IMG/VR virus record: IMGVR_UViG_3300035698_010356
Coordinates: 1-30,162 of that record
Length of the DNA: 30,162 nt
Source: a virus
Direction: 5' to 3' (one strand)
Shown: piece after piece, positions 7,804 to 15,700 of the stretch
Layout: the number at the start of each line of letters is the position of its first letter
How positions within the stretch are numbered: the stretch's first letter is position 1
Notes under the pieces: model-generated
What the model was told of the DNA's origin: nothing
The model's input: only the letters and a program-made list of their open reading frames with translations
Database searches by the model: none
Position numbers and translations under genes: made by a program

Positions 7804-8048
7804 TGGCAGCAGGAACTGTAACACAAGATGATGATGGACTTTATCCAGAAGAAAGATTAGTAAGAATCACAACTACAGGAACCACAACTACATACATTTG
7901 TCCTTATTTTGCAGAGATAGTCACTTGTGTTGGAAACAATGAATCTGATGATGATGGAGTTGGAATTGGATTTTCAGGTCAGACAATCACAATAACAGTT
8001 GCATCAAGCACTGATGTAGTATCACTAAGTATAATAGGTAGACAATGA
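7800..8048 (+). CDS. Small beta-rich virion protein, decoration candidate C
   Basis: The start is set at the ATG ATG pair at 7800/7803, which overlaps the previous stop (ATGA) and follows GGGGTGG; the frame is open further upstream but that part lies inside the previous gene. The 82-residue product ends in VVSLSIIGRQ, similar to the SVVIIGTL end of candidate A, and contains an acidic patch SDDDG. Likely a third member of the same small-protein cluster. Confidence 0.7.
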   Translation: MMAAGTVTQDDDGLYPEERLVRITTTGTTTTYICPYFAEIVTCVGNNESDDDGVGIGFSGQTITITVASSTDVVSLSIIGRQ

Positions 8049-8455
8049 AACTAAGCGAATTTGAACTAATAGATGATCTTACAGTAGATAATAAAGTTTA
8101 CAAAAGAGGAACTAAATGTCCTGAATCTGAAGTACCTAGACTTTTAAGACACAATAGAAATTATCTCAAATTAGAATATGAAGCAGGGATTCCTGTACTT
8201 TCAGATGCACAAAAGAAAAAGTACCAAATAGGTAATTTATTTGATGGACCTAAACCTATTATGAAAATAAAACCAAAGCCATTCACACGCGAAAATCTTA
8301 CTGTCAAATGGAATAAGCTTGGAACAAAAGAATTTAAAGAATGGGCTGAAAAGCAATTTGGAGAAGACAATATTGATAAAAGAAACTCAGCAAGAAATAT
8401 TATTTATGATATTTTAGTAGAACAAGAAAAAGGAGAGAACAATGTCTACTTGTGA
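8045..8455 (+). CDS. Hypothetical neck/head protein with KxYKRG N-terminal module
   Basis: A 136-residue protein whose ATG overlaps the previous stop. Residues 1-45 (FELIDDLTVDNKVYKRGTKC... then LLRHNRNYLKLE) resemble the short beta module common in small phage head proteins, in which a (K)xYKxGD-type turn is followed by a helix. The C-terminal 45 residues (LGTKEFKEWAEKQFG...) look like a small helical SAP/HeH-type domain. Probably a structural or DNA-contacting capsid accessory; not recognised precisely. Confidence 0.6.
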   Translation: MKLSEFELIDDLTVDNKVYKRGTKCPESEVPRLLRHNRNYLKLEYEAGIPVLSDAQKKKYQIGNLFDGPKPIMKIKPKPFTRENLTVKWNKLGTKEFKEWAEKQFGEDNIDKRNSARNIIYDILVEQEKGENNVYL

Positions 8456-8786
8456 AGGGATAGGAGATAACAAAGAATTTACAGTAGCAACAGTTTCAGA
8501 TGTAACAATTTATTTCAATGGTGGATCTACAGGAGCAAAAACAAGTGCAAATGATACAGCAACTGAAAAATATTTTGATACTCAATCATCAACTAAAAAT
8601 ATACAGATTAGAAACAATCAAACCATTCAAATAGTTTCAATTAATGGAGTTACTCAAACAGACCCAATAACTGTTATTATAAACAAAGGATGGACTGAAA
8701 AATGGGATACTCCAATAGTTTTTAAAATGGTATTAAGAACAACCATTGCAGGAACAGCAATAAAAATAAGATATAGGGGACGATAA
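8442..8786 (+). CDS. Small beta-rich structural protein
   Basis: A 114-residue Thr/Asn-rich protein with AAGGAGAG just upstream of the ATG, overlapping the previous gene by 14 nt. It begins MSTCEGIGDN and ends in a basic strand IKIRYRGR. Composition is like the other small beta proteins of this cluster, so a decoration or neck role is likely, but no family is recognised. Confidence 0.65.
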   Translation: MSTCEGIGDNKEFTVATVSDVTIYFNGGSTGAKTSANDTATEKYFDTQSSTKNIQIRNNQTIQIVSINGVTQTDPITVIINKGWTEKWDTPIVFKMVLRTTIAGTAIKIRYRGR

Positions 8787-8787
8787 T

Positions 8788-9258
8788 ATGGATAAAAGTT
8801 TTTATCATAAACCAGAATACCGAGAAAAACAAAGATTGTCTCATTTAGGAAAACAACTAGGTAAAGATAATCCGAATTATAAACATGGAAAAAGTTGTGG
8901 AGTTATGATAAAATTATATGGAAAATATCTTAAGAAAGGATTTAATTCAGAAAGCGGAAAGTCTACAAGATTCAAAAAAGGTGAAAACCATCCTAACTGG
9001 AAAGGTGGAAAAACAAAAATAAGGGATATGATTGAAGGATTACAAATCTATAAAAAATGGAGACAAGAAGTATTTAAAAGAGACAATTTTACTTGTAAGA
9101 AATGCTCAAAAAGAGGAGGAGTTATCCATCCTCATCATATAATCCCATTTGCAGTATGTATAGAACAAAAAAGATATGATATGGTAACTAATATTAATAA
9201 TGGAGTAACTTTATGTTTTCCTTGCCATAAAATCAACCATATTAGGGGGATAAATTAA
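8788..9258 (+). CDS. Free-standing HNH homing-type endonuclease
   Basis: A 156-residue DNA endonuclease. The N-terminal half contains two NUMOD3-like DNA-binding motifs (GKDNPNYKHGK at about 25-35 and GENHPNWKGGK at 65-75). The C-terminal HNH domain shows Cys103-x2-Cys106, the HPHHIIP segment (His114, His116, His117), Asn137/138 and Cys143-x2-Cys146-His147. These are the metal- and zinc-binding positions of HNH nucleases. All are intact. It sits alone between structural genes with only 1-2 nt on each side, typical of a mobile homing gene that nicks genomes lacking it. A packaging-associated HNH role is less likely because it is far from the terminase and carries NUMOD motifs. Confidence 0.88.
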   Translation: MDKSFYHKPEYREKQRLSHLGKQLGKDNPNYKHGKSCGVMIKLYGKYLKKGFNSESGKSTRFKKGENHPNWKGGKTKIRDMIEGLQIYKKWRQEVFKRDNFTCKKCSKRGGVIHPHHIIPFAVCIEQKRYDMVTNINNGVTLCFPCHKINHIRGIN

Positions 9259-9259
9259 A

Positions 9260-9562
9260 ATGCCAACACCAACTGGACCAAAATTAATAAGAGTTAAAAC
9301 AACAACAACTGCTTATGCAGGTGAATATATCAAAGTTACTAATTTTACAAGAGGTATAACTATCAGAAAAAAACTTAATTCAAGCGGTGAAGCAGTGATA
9401 GACCCTTCTAGTGAAAGCCAAACATGGAGCACAGGGGATACTGTTCAGGCAGAAATAAATGGAAGGCTTTTAGGATATGCTTCAGGTACTTACTCAAAAT
9501 CAGGAGTTACGCTTACTATGAATGATGCAGCAGACACAACCACGCCTGCTATAAATCTATGA
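9260..9562 (+). CDS. Ig-like small structural protein
   Basis: A 100-residue beta protein with one Ig/carboxypeptidase-regulatory-like domain: a variable strand, NSSGEAVID, then STGDTVQAEINGRLLGY. The same pattern recurs in the N-terminal parts of the proteins at 11468 and 13436. No signal peptide is present, so it is likely a virion part such as a decoration or neck protein. The name stops at the fold level. Confidence 0.65.
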   Translation: MPTPTGPKLIRVKTTTTAYAGEYIKVTNFTRGITIRKKLNSSGEAVIDPSSESQTWSTGDTVQAEINGRLLGYASGTYSKSGVTLTMNDAADTTTPAINL

Positions 9563-9569
9563 GGTAAAA

Positions 9570-11459
9570 ATGAAAAAGAAAACAATATTCATAACTTTAT
9601 TTTTAATAGCTTTGATGGCTTTGACTGTCTATGCTTTTGATATTACATACATAAATTTAGCTTTACCAGTAGATGATTATTACTGGAGTCTTAATCAGGA
9701 TAATATAAGTTTCACAGTAAATTGTTCACCAACTGGAACAGATGGTGGAGATAATAATGTGGCAGATATAATATTTTATGCAAATAATTCAGGAACTTAC
9801 TCAGCTATTGCAAACGATTCAACAGGTGGAATTGCAGGTGCTCGTGTTGATTCAACATTCACAGCAGCAGAACTTAATCTTTCTAGTTTAGGAGATGGGG
9901 AAACTTTTGAATGGTCTGTTTTTTGCATTTTGAATGGTACAGGTTCAGCATATAGAAATTGGTCTATAAACAAAACTATTTATACAGGAGAGGGTCCTAC
10001 ATTTAATACTCAAACACCAAGTAGCACTCAAGGGGCTTCTGCAGAGCAAAATATAACAATAAATGTTTCTGGTGGAGAATCTGATTTTTTTATCTGTGAC
10101 TTTTATACAAATAGGTCTGGGACAAATCGTTCAGATGGCTCCTGGGAGATAGAGGATAATCTATTTTTAGTAAATAATACTCAAGAGATTCTTCATTATA
10201 TATTTGATGAAGGAGTTGTAACTAAATGGAATATGAAATGTTATAGGCATCCTGATCTTGATTTTTATAGATGGGGAACTAATACATCTTTTGAAGTGAA
10301 CACAACAGCTTTATCTGTTGCAGTAACAGCACCTACAACTGGAGATTATGTAAACAATGCAAATTATTCAATTAACTTTACTCCAGCAAGTGCTTTTTTG
10401 TCTTGGTGTTTCCTTTATGTAAATAATACTTTAAATGAAACAATGACTTCACCTACAAGTGATTCAACCAATACTTTTTACTGGCACTCTGTAGATGTAA
10501 ATGGTAGCGAGGTTGTTGTAATGTGTAACGATACCTTAGATAATTATGTAAACTCAACTACACTTACTCTTGTAAAAGACACAACCTATCCTAAGATAAG
10601 CGATATGGGTAATTTTTCAATAGAAAGTTGTTCTATGCTTAGTTTTCAGATAAATACCACAGAAGACTGCACATCAAGTTCAGTATATTATGGACTTGGA
10701 AGTGTGGATAGCACATGGACTAATACAGAAGTTGCTAACACTGGAATAAGATACCACAATTTAACATTTGGATATTATACCGACTTAAACTTTACAGTAA
10801 ACATAACATTGACTGATTTAGCAGGAAATGTAAATGTTTCAGTAGAAACATTTTCACAATCTTCACCAGTAGGACTTTGCACTGGATGGAGTCTTTATTC
10901 ATTAACACGAGGAATGAATGCTACTGACTTAGAAGCGACAGCACCATATATAGAATATGTCTACCTATGGAATGAGTCTGCACAGAGCTGGGATTATAAA
11001 GCAAATGGTTCTGGAATTGATATAGAATTGTTTGAAGGTTCAGCACCATTTATCTATACTTCAACTGATAGTTCATGGTACAGATTGCTAGACTATAATA
11101 ATTCATATAGTAAAAACATTGATAATGGAAGCAACTATCTTGGATTGCTTGACAATTACACCTTTGGAGAGTTTGCTACTGCAAGTATGAAAAATGCAAC
11201 AGCATCAACTACATCTGGAAATGTTACTAATTCAACCCCTAGTGGTGGAAGACTTGAATTTAGGATAAGAGACTTTGCTGCCTGGAACAATACTGGAAAG
11301 AAATGGGTAAGTAAATACTATACATATTCAGTAGAGAATACAACAAATATAGGGCAGTATGCAAATAATAGTTTAGATGCCTTATGGTTATGGTCTGAAA
11401 ATCATATAACATATAATTCAACTAAAAATCATATTGACCGAAACTGGTCTACAACTTAG
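9570..11459 (+). CDS. Secreted, heavily sequon-bearing Ig-like surface protein
   Basis: A 629-residue protein with a clear Sec signal peptide (MKKKTIFITLFLIALMALTVYA, cut predicted near residue 22), given here only as motif positions 1-22. The rest is Ser/Thr/Asn-rich with dozens of N-x-S/T sites and several Ig-like repeats. A late domain begins CTGWSLYSLTRG (about residue 445) and continues to YVYLWNESAQSW, the pattern of the short GWNLISL-type domain of archaeal exoproteins. No C-terminal membrane anchor is seen. GAGGTAA precedes the ATG. Inference: a host-surface-like adhesin or exported virion protein that binds or coats the cell surface. Confidence 0.75.
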   Translation: MKKKTIFITLFLIALMALTVYAFDITYINLALPVDDYYWSLNQDNISFTVNCSPTGTDGGDNNVADIIFYANNSGTYSAIANDSTGGIAGARVDSTFTAAELNLSSLGDGETFEWSVFCILNGTGSAYRNWSINKTIYTGEGPTFNTQTPSSTQGASAEQNITINVSGGESDFFICDFYTNRSGTNRSDGSWEIEDNLFLVNNTQEILHYIFDEGVVTKWNMKCYRHPDLDFYRWGTNTSFEVNTTALSVAVTAPTTGDYVNNANYSINFTPASAFLSWCFLYVNNTLNETMTSPTSDSTNTFYWHSVDVNGSEVVVMCNDTLDNYVNSTTLTLVKDTTYPKISDMGNFSIESCSMLSFQINTTEDCTSSSVYYGLGSVDSTWTNTEVANTGIRYHNLTFGYYTDLNFTVNITLTDLAGNVNVSVETFSQSSPVGLCTGWSLYSLTRGMNATDLEATAPYIEYVYLWNESAQSWDYKANGSGIDIELFEGSAPFIYTSTDSSWYRLLDYNNSYSKNIDNGSNYLGLLDNYTFGEFATASMKNATASTTSGNVTNSTPSGGRLEFRIRDFAAWNNTGKKWVSKYYTYSVENTTNIGQYANNSLDALWLWSENHITYNSTKNHIDRNWSTT

Positions 11460-11467
11460 GTGATAAA

Positions 11468-13429
11468 ATGAAAAAAATAATAACTTTTTTAATGATGATG
11501 GTTTTTTTAGCTTCTTTTGTTTATGCACCTCCAACGCCAGCTCCAGCAAGGGGAACTCTTTTTATAGATGGAGTGCCAGCAGACGGAGTAGCAGTTCAGG
11601 TTAAAAATGACAGAACAGGAGAGACTTTAACTTCTACTCAAGTTCCTTATTTAAATGTAGAAGATGGAGACTATTTTTTTGATATGCAAGAGTTTGCTCT
11701 TGGTTACAACACAGGAGACTTGATTATTGTTTCTTATGGAACTGATATTCAATCTTTCTTAGCAGGAAACTTCCCTTATACAGTAGCTGCAATAAATGCA
11801 GGTGAGGAAGTAGAAGAAGATGTAGAAGAAGGAGTTTCTGGTGGAGAAGATTATGCTACAGTTGATTTATTTTATGGAGACTTTTTTGATATAGAGGTTG
11901 GAAACAACAAGCTTTCTAAACTATTTGAAGGGGAAGTCAAGTTTGATGGTGAGTCTTATGATGTAGAAGAAGTAATATTCTTAAAAGGTCAAGTTCAGAC
12001 TTCTTTAGATGATGAAGATTTTGGGTTAAATCCTTACCTTACATTAGAAGAAATAGAATACAGATATGTTTTCAAAGATGAGATTCCTATTGAAGATATT
12101 AGTGAAGATGAAACACTTACTATTGAAATCTTAGGAGTTGAATACGAGATAAGCAATGCAAATGAAGATGAAATTACTTACATAAAAGGAACAGAATATT
12201 CCCTTTCAGAAGGGGAATCTGTAAACATTGAAGGAAAAACACTTACAGTCTCTCAAGTTGGAGAGGACTATGCTTATATTTCTTATAACGGAGTAAGTGA
12301 AAAAATAGACGAAGAATCGGTTGGAGAAGTAGGCGGAATCGAGGTTTACGCTAAAGACGTAATGGAAGATGATGATGGTCCAGACTTAGTAACAATTAGG
12401 GTCGGAGACAATATCGAAAGAGAAATCCAAAACGGAGATGATTATGTAGTAGATGACGAGGTTTGGGAATGGGTCATTGACTTAGATGCAGACCCTCAAT
12501 TTATTGGAGTAAAAAACCAAGAACCTTTCGAGGAGCTAGATGAAGATGTAGTTCCAATTAAATCAGGTGAAAAAATCTCACTACCAGAAGATTATGTAGA
12601 TATTAAATTCAAAGTAGATACTGTTGATTACTATGACTTAGAGATAGACGAAGATGATGGATATCTTAGAGTTGAAGGAGAATTTTCAAAAGACACAGAA
12701 GACTATGATGAGGTCAATGTAAACAGTGCAGGTATCTTTGATGAAGACTTAGTGCTTATTGACTCAAACGAAATTCAAATAGGAGACAGCGATATTATGT
12801 TAATGGTTGGTTCTTTGAAGATAGGACAACTAGAAGTAAAAAACCTTTTACTAGATATACTTTATGATGGAGTTTCTTTTGCTAGCAAAGACTATGATAT
12901 ATTAGATTACTTTGGAATAATCTTTGAGAACCCAGAGGATGCAGTAGAAGATCAAAAGGATTTCAAAGTTAGTGTTCCAGAAGAAAGGCCAGAGGCACAC
13001 ATTATAATAGGAGAAAAGTTAGAAGAAGAAGAGGAAGAATGTCCTTCTTGCGTATGTGAAATAAAAGAATGTGTATGTCCAACTTGTAATGCTTGTCCTG
13101 TTTGTGAAGAAACAGTTTGCCCAGAGTGCCCTGAAGAAGATAATGATTGGTTAATAACATCTATCGTTGGAATATTAGGTGCTGCAGGTGGAGCAGGTAT
13201 ATTCTTTAAGCTATTCAATAATAAGATATTCACAGGAAAGAATACTGGATTAAAATCATACAGAGGGAGAAATGGAGAACTAAAATTACTTCATAAACAT
13301 CCTGGAACTAAAGGTTATCACGACCCAAATATTTCCCATAGAGGGCTTGAAAAGCACCCAAGAGGAATGGTAGATGTTGGGGATAAATACAAAAAGAATG
13401 CTAAAGGAGAATGGGAGTTTGAGGGGTGA
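11468..13429 (+). CDS. S-layer-like membrane-anchored protein with Cys cluster
   Basis: A 653-residue protein: signal peptide 1-20, Ig-like domain at about 25-105, then acidic beta-rich repeats (e.g. SLSEGESVNIEGKTLTV, VGGIEVYAKDV) whose texture resembles archaeal S-layer proteins. Residues 525-554 hold ten cysteines in C-P-x-C/C-x-C spacing, followed by a membrane helix (about 562-583) and a basic, His-rich C-terminal tail (LHKHPGTKGYHDP, SHRGLEKHPRG) that would be cytoplasmic. The stop overlaps the SD of the next gene. Inference: a viral surface protein imitating or inserting in the host envelope; adhesion, exit or superinfection exclusion are all possible. Confidence 0.7.
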   Translation: MKKIITFLMMMVFLASFVYAPPTPAPARGTLFIDGVPADGVAVQVKNDRTGETLTSTQVPYLNVEDGDYFFDMQEFALGYNTGDLIIVSYGTDIQSFLAGNFPYTVAAINAGEEVEEDVEEGVSGGEDYATVDLFYGDFFDIEVGNNKLSKLFEGEVKFDGESYDVEEVIFLKGQVQTSLDDEDFGLNPYLTLEEIEYRYVFKDEIPIEDISEDETLTIEILGVEYEISNANEDEITYIKGTEYSLSEGESVNIEGKTLTVSQVGEDYAYISYNGVSEKIDEESVGEVGGIEVYAKDVMEDDDGPDLVTIRVGDNIEREIQNGDDYVVDDEVWEWVIDLDADPQFIGVKNQEPFEELDEDVVPIKSGEKISLPEDYVDIKFKVDTVDYYDLEIDEDDGYLRVEGEFSKDTEDYDEVNVNSAGIFDEDLVLIDSNEIQIGDSDIMLMVGSLKIGQLEVKNLLLDILYDGVSFASKDYDILDYFGIIFENPEDAVEDQKDFKVSVPEERPEAHIIIGEKLEEEEEECPSCVCEIKECVCPTCNACPVCEETVCPECPEEDNDWLITSIVGILGAAGGAGIFFKLFNNKIFTGKNTGLKSYRGRNGELKLLHKHPGTKGYHDPNISHRGLEKHPRGMVDVGDKYKKNAKGEWEFEG

Positions 13430-13438
13430 TTTAATGTG
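13421..13438 (+). promoter_or_regulatory. SD deciding a GTG start
   Basis: GAGGGGTGA (13421-13429) ends the previous gene and lies 6 nt before GTG at 13436. The overlapping ATG at 13434 gives only a few codons, so GTG is the correct start of the adaptor gene. Confidence 0.75.
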
Positions 13439-14389
13439 CCTACAAATCCTTATCCGATAAATTTAATTCTTTATGATACAGATGGCTCTACAGTAGTAAC
13501 TTCTAAATTAGTAGTTATGAGAAATGGAACTACAGAAGAGACTTCTAGTGGAACAACCAATGGAAGTGGTGAAGTTATCTTAGATGCCTCTAATTTTGAT
13601 TCTGGCTATACTAATGCAGATGTATTGACCATCTGGAGTACTGATGGAGATAAAACTGTCTATACTACTCATACGATAGATACAGGTGAAGGAAGCTACA
13701 CAACTACACTTACTTATATTGACCTAAGCGGTGGAACAACAGTTTCCCTTAGATATTTTACAGCAAGTCAATTCAGGGAATTTTTTAACATAGACGAATA
13801 CAATTCAAGCTCTTCACCTGCAGGGATTAAATCTACACAGATTGAAAGAGTTGGAGCTGGAGTTGAAGCAGAAATAGACAGGATTACTAGATCTAAATTT
13901 GATTATAATGATGGAAGCTATCATGCTGCTACAGACGAATATCATGATTGCAATTATAAATACCAAAAAGACTTCTTTTCTAAATATGGACCTATTGTTG
14001 ATGTTACTAAATTTGAAATCAATACAGAAGTAGAAGGTGCAACTGCAAGCTATACTGATTTAGATGAAACAGATTATGCTAATTATTGGAGTTATGATGC
14101 CACTACAGGAAGATTTAGAATAGAAGAAAGTTCTTATTACCCTACTGTTGGACCTAAACAAGTTAGAATGACTTATACTTATGGAATGGCTACAGTTCCT
14201 AATGATATTAAATCACTTGCTATCTTAATGACTGGAAGGCAACTAGCACAGACTGGCCTTATGTCTTTAGCTATCAAAGGCACAGAGATGGAAGGCAGTG
14301 GAAGCAGTATTAATATACTTCAAAGCATGGATAATCAAATAGAAGGGTTGCTAAACAATCGCATGAGAATCACAGCAGAAAATATTTAA
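13436..14389 (+). CDS. Head-tail connector (gp6-like adaptor) with N-terminal Ig-like domain
   Basis: A 317-residue, two-part protein starting at GTG. Residues 1-100 form an Ig-like domain (NGSGEVILDASNFDSGY...). Residues about 108-317 follow the gp6/gp15-type adaptor pattern: RYFTASQFREFFNI, a helix with VEAEIDRITRSKF, a YHDC...YGPIVDVTKFEI strand pair, a VRMTYTYG strand, and a final helical part after VPNDIKSLAIL. Adaptors form a ring under the portal and build the neck. The added Ig-like domain probably projects from the neck. Position after the surface genes and before the tail terminator agrees. Confidence 0.78.
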   Translation: MPTNPYPINLILYDTDGSTVVTSKLVVMRNGTTEETSSGTTNGSGEVILDASNFDSGYTNADVLTIWSTDGDKTVYTTHTIDTGEGSYTTTLTYIDLSGGTTVSLRYFTASQFREFFNIDEYNSSSSPAGIKSTQIERVGAGVEAEIDRITRSKFDYNDGSYHAATDEYHDCNYKYQKDFFSKYGPIVDVTKFEINTEVEGATASYTDLDETDYANYWSYDATTGRFRIEESSYYPTVGPKQVRMTYTYGMATVPNDIKSLAILMTGRQLAQTGLMSLAIKGTEMEGSGSSINILQSMDNQIEGLLNNRMRITAENI

Positions 14390-14420
14390 TCAAAGGATTA
14401 GACCAATATCTGCGAAAATG

Positions 14421-14458
14421 CCTAACAAAAGTTAGGAGCTTCTTATCCAAAGGGATAA
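14421..14458 (+). ncRNA. Two tandem hairpins in a 71-nt leader
   Basis: CCTAAC (14421-14426) pairs with GTTAGG (14431-14436) across AAAA, and TTATCC (14443-14448) pairs with GGATAA (14453-14458) across AAAG. Both stems are perfect 6-bp helices with 4-nt loops. The second holds the only purine-rich SD-like stretch (AAAGGG) before the ATG at 14461. This is one of the few real gaps in the operon, so it may be a translational control element or a processing site. Confidence 0.5.
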
Positions 14459-14460
14459 AA

Positions 14461-14943
14461 ATGGCAGTAGATGGTGTAAGAAAAGCAACGGAATCAGTAG
14501 ATACTTATAATGTAATCCATGACATTTTGACAGATAATCTTACAGATCCTTTAACTGGAAGAGCCTCCACAGATTTTATTAAAAATGGTTTCCCTAATCC
14601 TAATAATCATTTGAATGCTAAGTCAGGAAGCTCTTGGCATTATCCAATCGTAGTCATAGAGGTAGGAGACATAAGCAGAGAACCTGCTACAGTAGATGCA
14701 GCACAGACTATCTCAAAAGGAACAGTTGATGTTGAGATTGAAGTTCATGCTAGAAATTCACTTGAAAGAAACGAGCTGAGAGATGCTGTATTAAATGCAC
14801 TTTATTCAAATGCTGCAGACTTAGCAAATAAGGCTGCTTTGCATAATATGATATTACTCGGCACTACAAATGATACTGAATTTTTAGGTCAAGTTAAAGT
14901 GAGAGTAAACAAAATTAGTGTAAGATTCAGCAGGTATGATTAA
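14461..14943 (+). CDS. Tail terminator/completion protein
   Basis: A 160-residue alpha/beta protein. The run PIVVIEVGDISREPAT, a strand VDVEIEVHARN, then a helix RNELRDAVLNAL and a closing KVRVNKISVRFSRYD follow the usual pattern of proteins that cap the tail tube and join it to the head (gpU/DUF3168-like). It lies between the connector and a gp10-like neck protein, the classical place. The stop overlaps the next start. A hairpin may mask its ribosome binding site. Confidence 0.7.
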   Translation: MAVDGVRKATESVDTYNVIHDILTDNLTDPLTGRASTDFIKNGFPNPNNHLNAKSGSSWHYPIVVIEVGDISREPATVDAAQTISKGTVDVEIEVHARNSLERNELRDAVLNALYSNAADLANKAALHNMILLGTTNDTEFLGQVKVRVNKISVRFSRYD

Positions 14944-15415
14944 AATGTCAATGGTTGTAATTAAAACAAGGGACACAGCAACACCTTATTTTGACAGGAT
15001 GATGAAAAGACTTCCAGTTGTAGGAGACAGGACTGCTTGGAATGTAGCTCAAAAGGGAGCAAAGATGTTAAAACACCATGCAAAGATGGCTGGGATCAGA
15101 AAATGGAGAGGAAAGTTATTCAGTAAACAAGGAATCAGAGCAAAGAAAAAAAGAAGAGGAACATATCAGATTATTATTCCTTATTATGGTTATGAACTAG
15201 ATCAATGGAAAGGTGGATACAAACAAGTAAGAAGAGGAACTATGCTAGCCAAGTGGATTAAGACATCACCTAAAAGTCCTTTTAAGGGAAGAGCAGGTAT
15301 GCCTAGACAAATATGGGTTAGACCACATCCATTTATTGAACAGGGATGGAGAAGCCTTGATGCTTCTACACCAACAGAACTAGAACGATTAGCAAATAAT
15401 ATACTAAGAGGTTGA
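14936..15415 (+). CDS. HK97 gp10-like neck protein
   Basis: A 159-residue, strongly basic protein (KAKKKRRG motif near residue 70-77) with an amphipathic N-terminal helix (PYFDRMMKRLP...AWNVAQKGAKMLKHHAK), a WRGKLFSKQGI turn and the C-terminal motif RPHPFIEQGWRSL. The last motif, with a conserved HPF after a beta strand, is the hallmark of gp10-type head-tail joining proteins. The ATG at 14936 overlaps the upstream stop; ATG 14945 is an alternative start three codons later. Confidence 0.75.
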   Translation: MIKMSMVVIKTRDTATPYFDRMMKRLPVVGDRTAWNVAQKGAKMLKHHAKMAGIRKWRGKLFSKQGIRAKKKRRGTYQIIIPYYGYELDQWKGGYKQVRRGTMLAKWIKTSPKSPFKGRAGMPRQIWVRPHPFIEQGWRSLDASTPTELERLANNILRG

Positions 15416-15420
15416 AAACA

Positions 15421-15699
15421 ATGAAAGAATATGTGAAAAACATAACAAACAATAAAGCATTTGGTTTTGATGCGGTAGTTCTTGCTTTTAATGAAGATGG
15501 TAAAAGGATTACATTAAAGCCAGGAGAAAAAGCAGAAACCAAAAAGAAAGGAGATAACATCTCTGGGAAAAGATTGAAGATTGTTAATGAAAAGGGAGAA
15601 ATCTTTGGAAAAGGAACAAAGACAGAAAGACATGAATTTAAACTAGAAGAGATACTTGATGATGTTGAAGAGAATAAAAAAAAGAAAAAGGTGATTTAA
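15421..15699 (+). CDS. Small basic neck/tail accessory protein
   Basis: A 92-residue protein started at the ATG at 15421, which follows AGAGGT (15407-15412) by 8 nt; a TTG nine bases earlier is less likely. It contains a short beta module ending ITLKPGEKAE and a Lys-rich tail (ENKKKKKVI). Small proteins of this kind often sit between neck and tail-tube genes. No family is recognised. Confidence 0.6.
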   Translation: MKEYVKNITNNKAFGFDAVVLAFNEDGKRITLKPGEKAETKKKGDNISGKRLKIVNEKGEIFGKGTKTERHEFKLEEILDDVEENKKKKKVI

Positions 15700-15700
15700 A

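Noticed and set aside
9245-9570. Possible intron or inserted element around the HNH gene
   Set aside because: Neighbouring frames at 8442 and 9260 are each complete with own starts and stops, so there is no split gene that an intron would interrupt.
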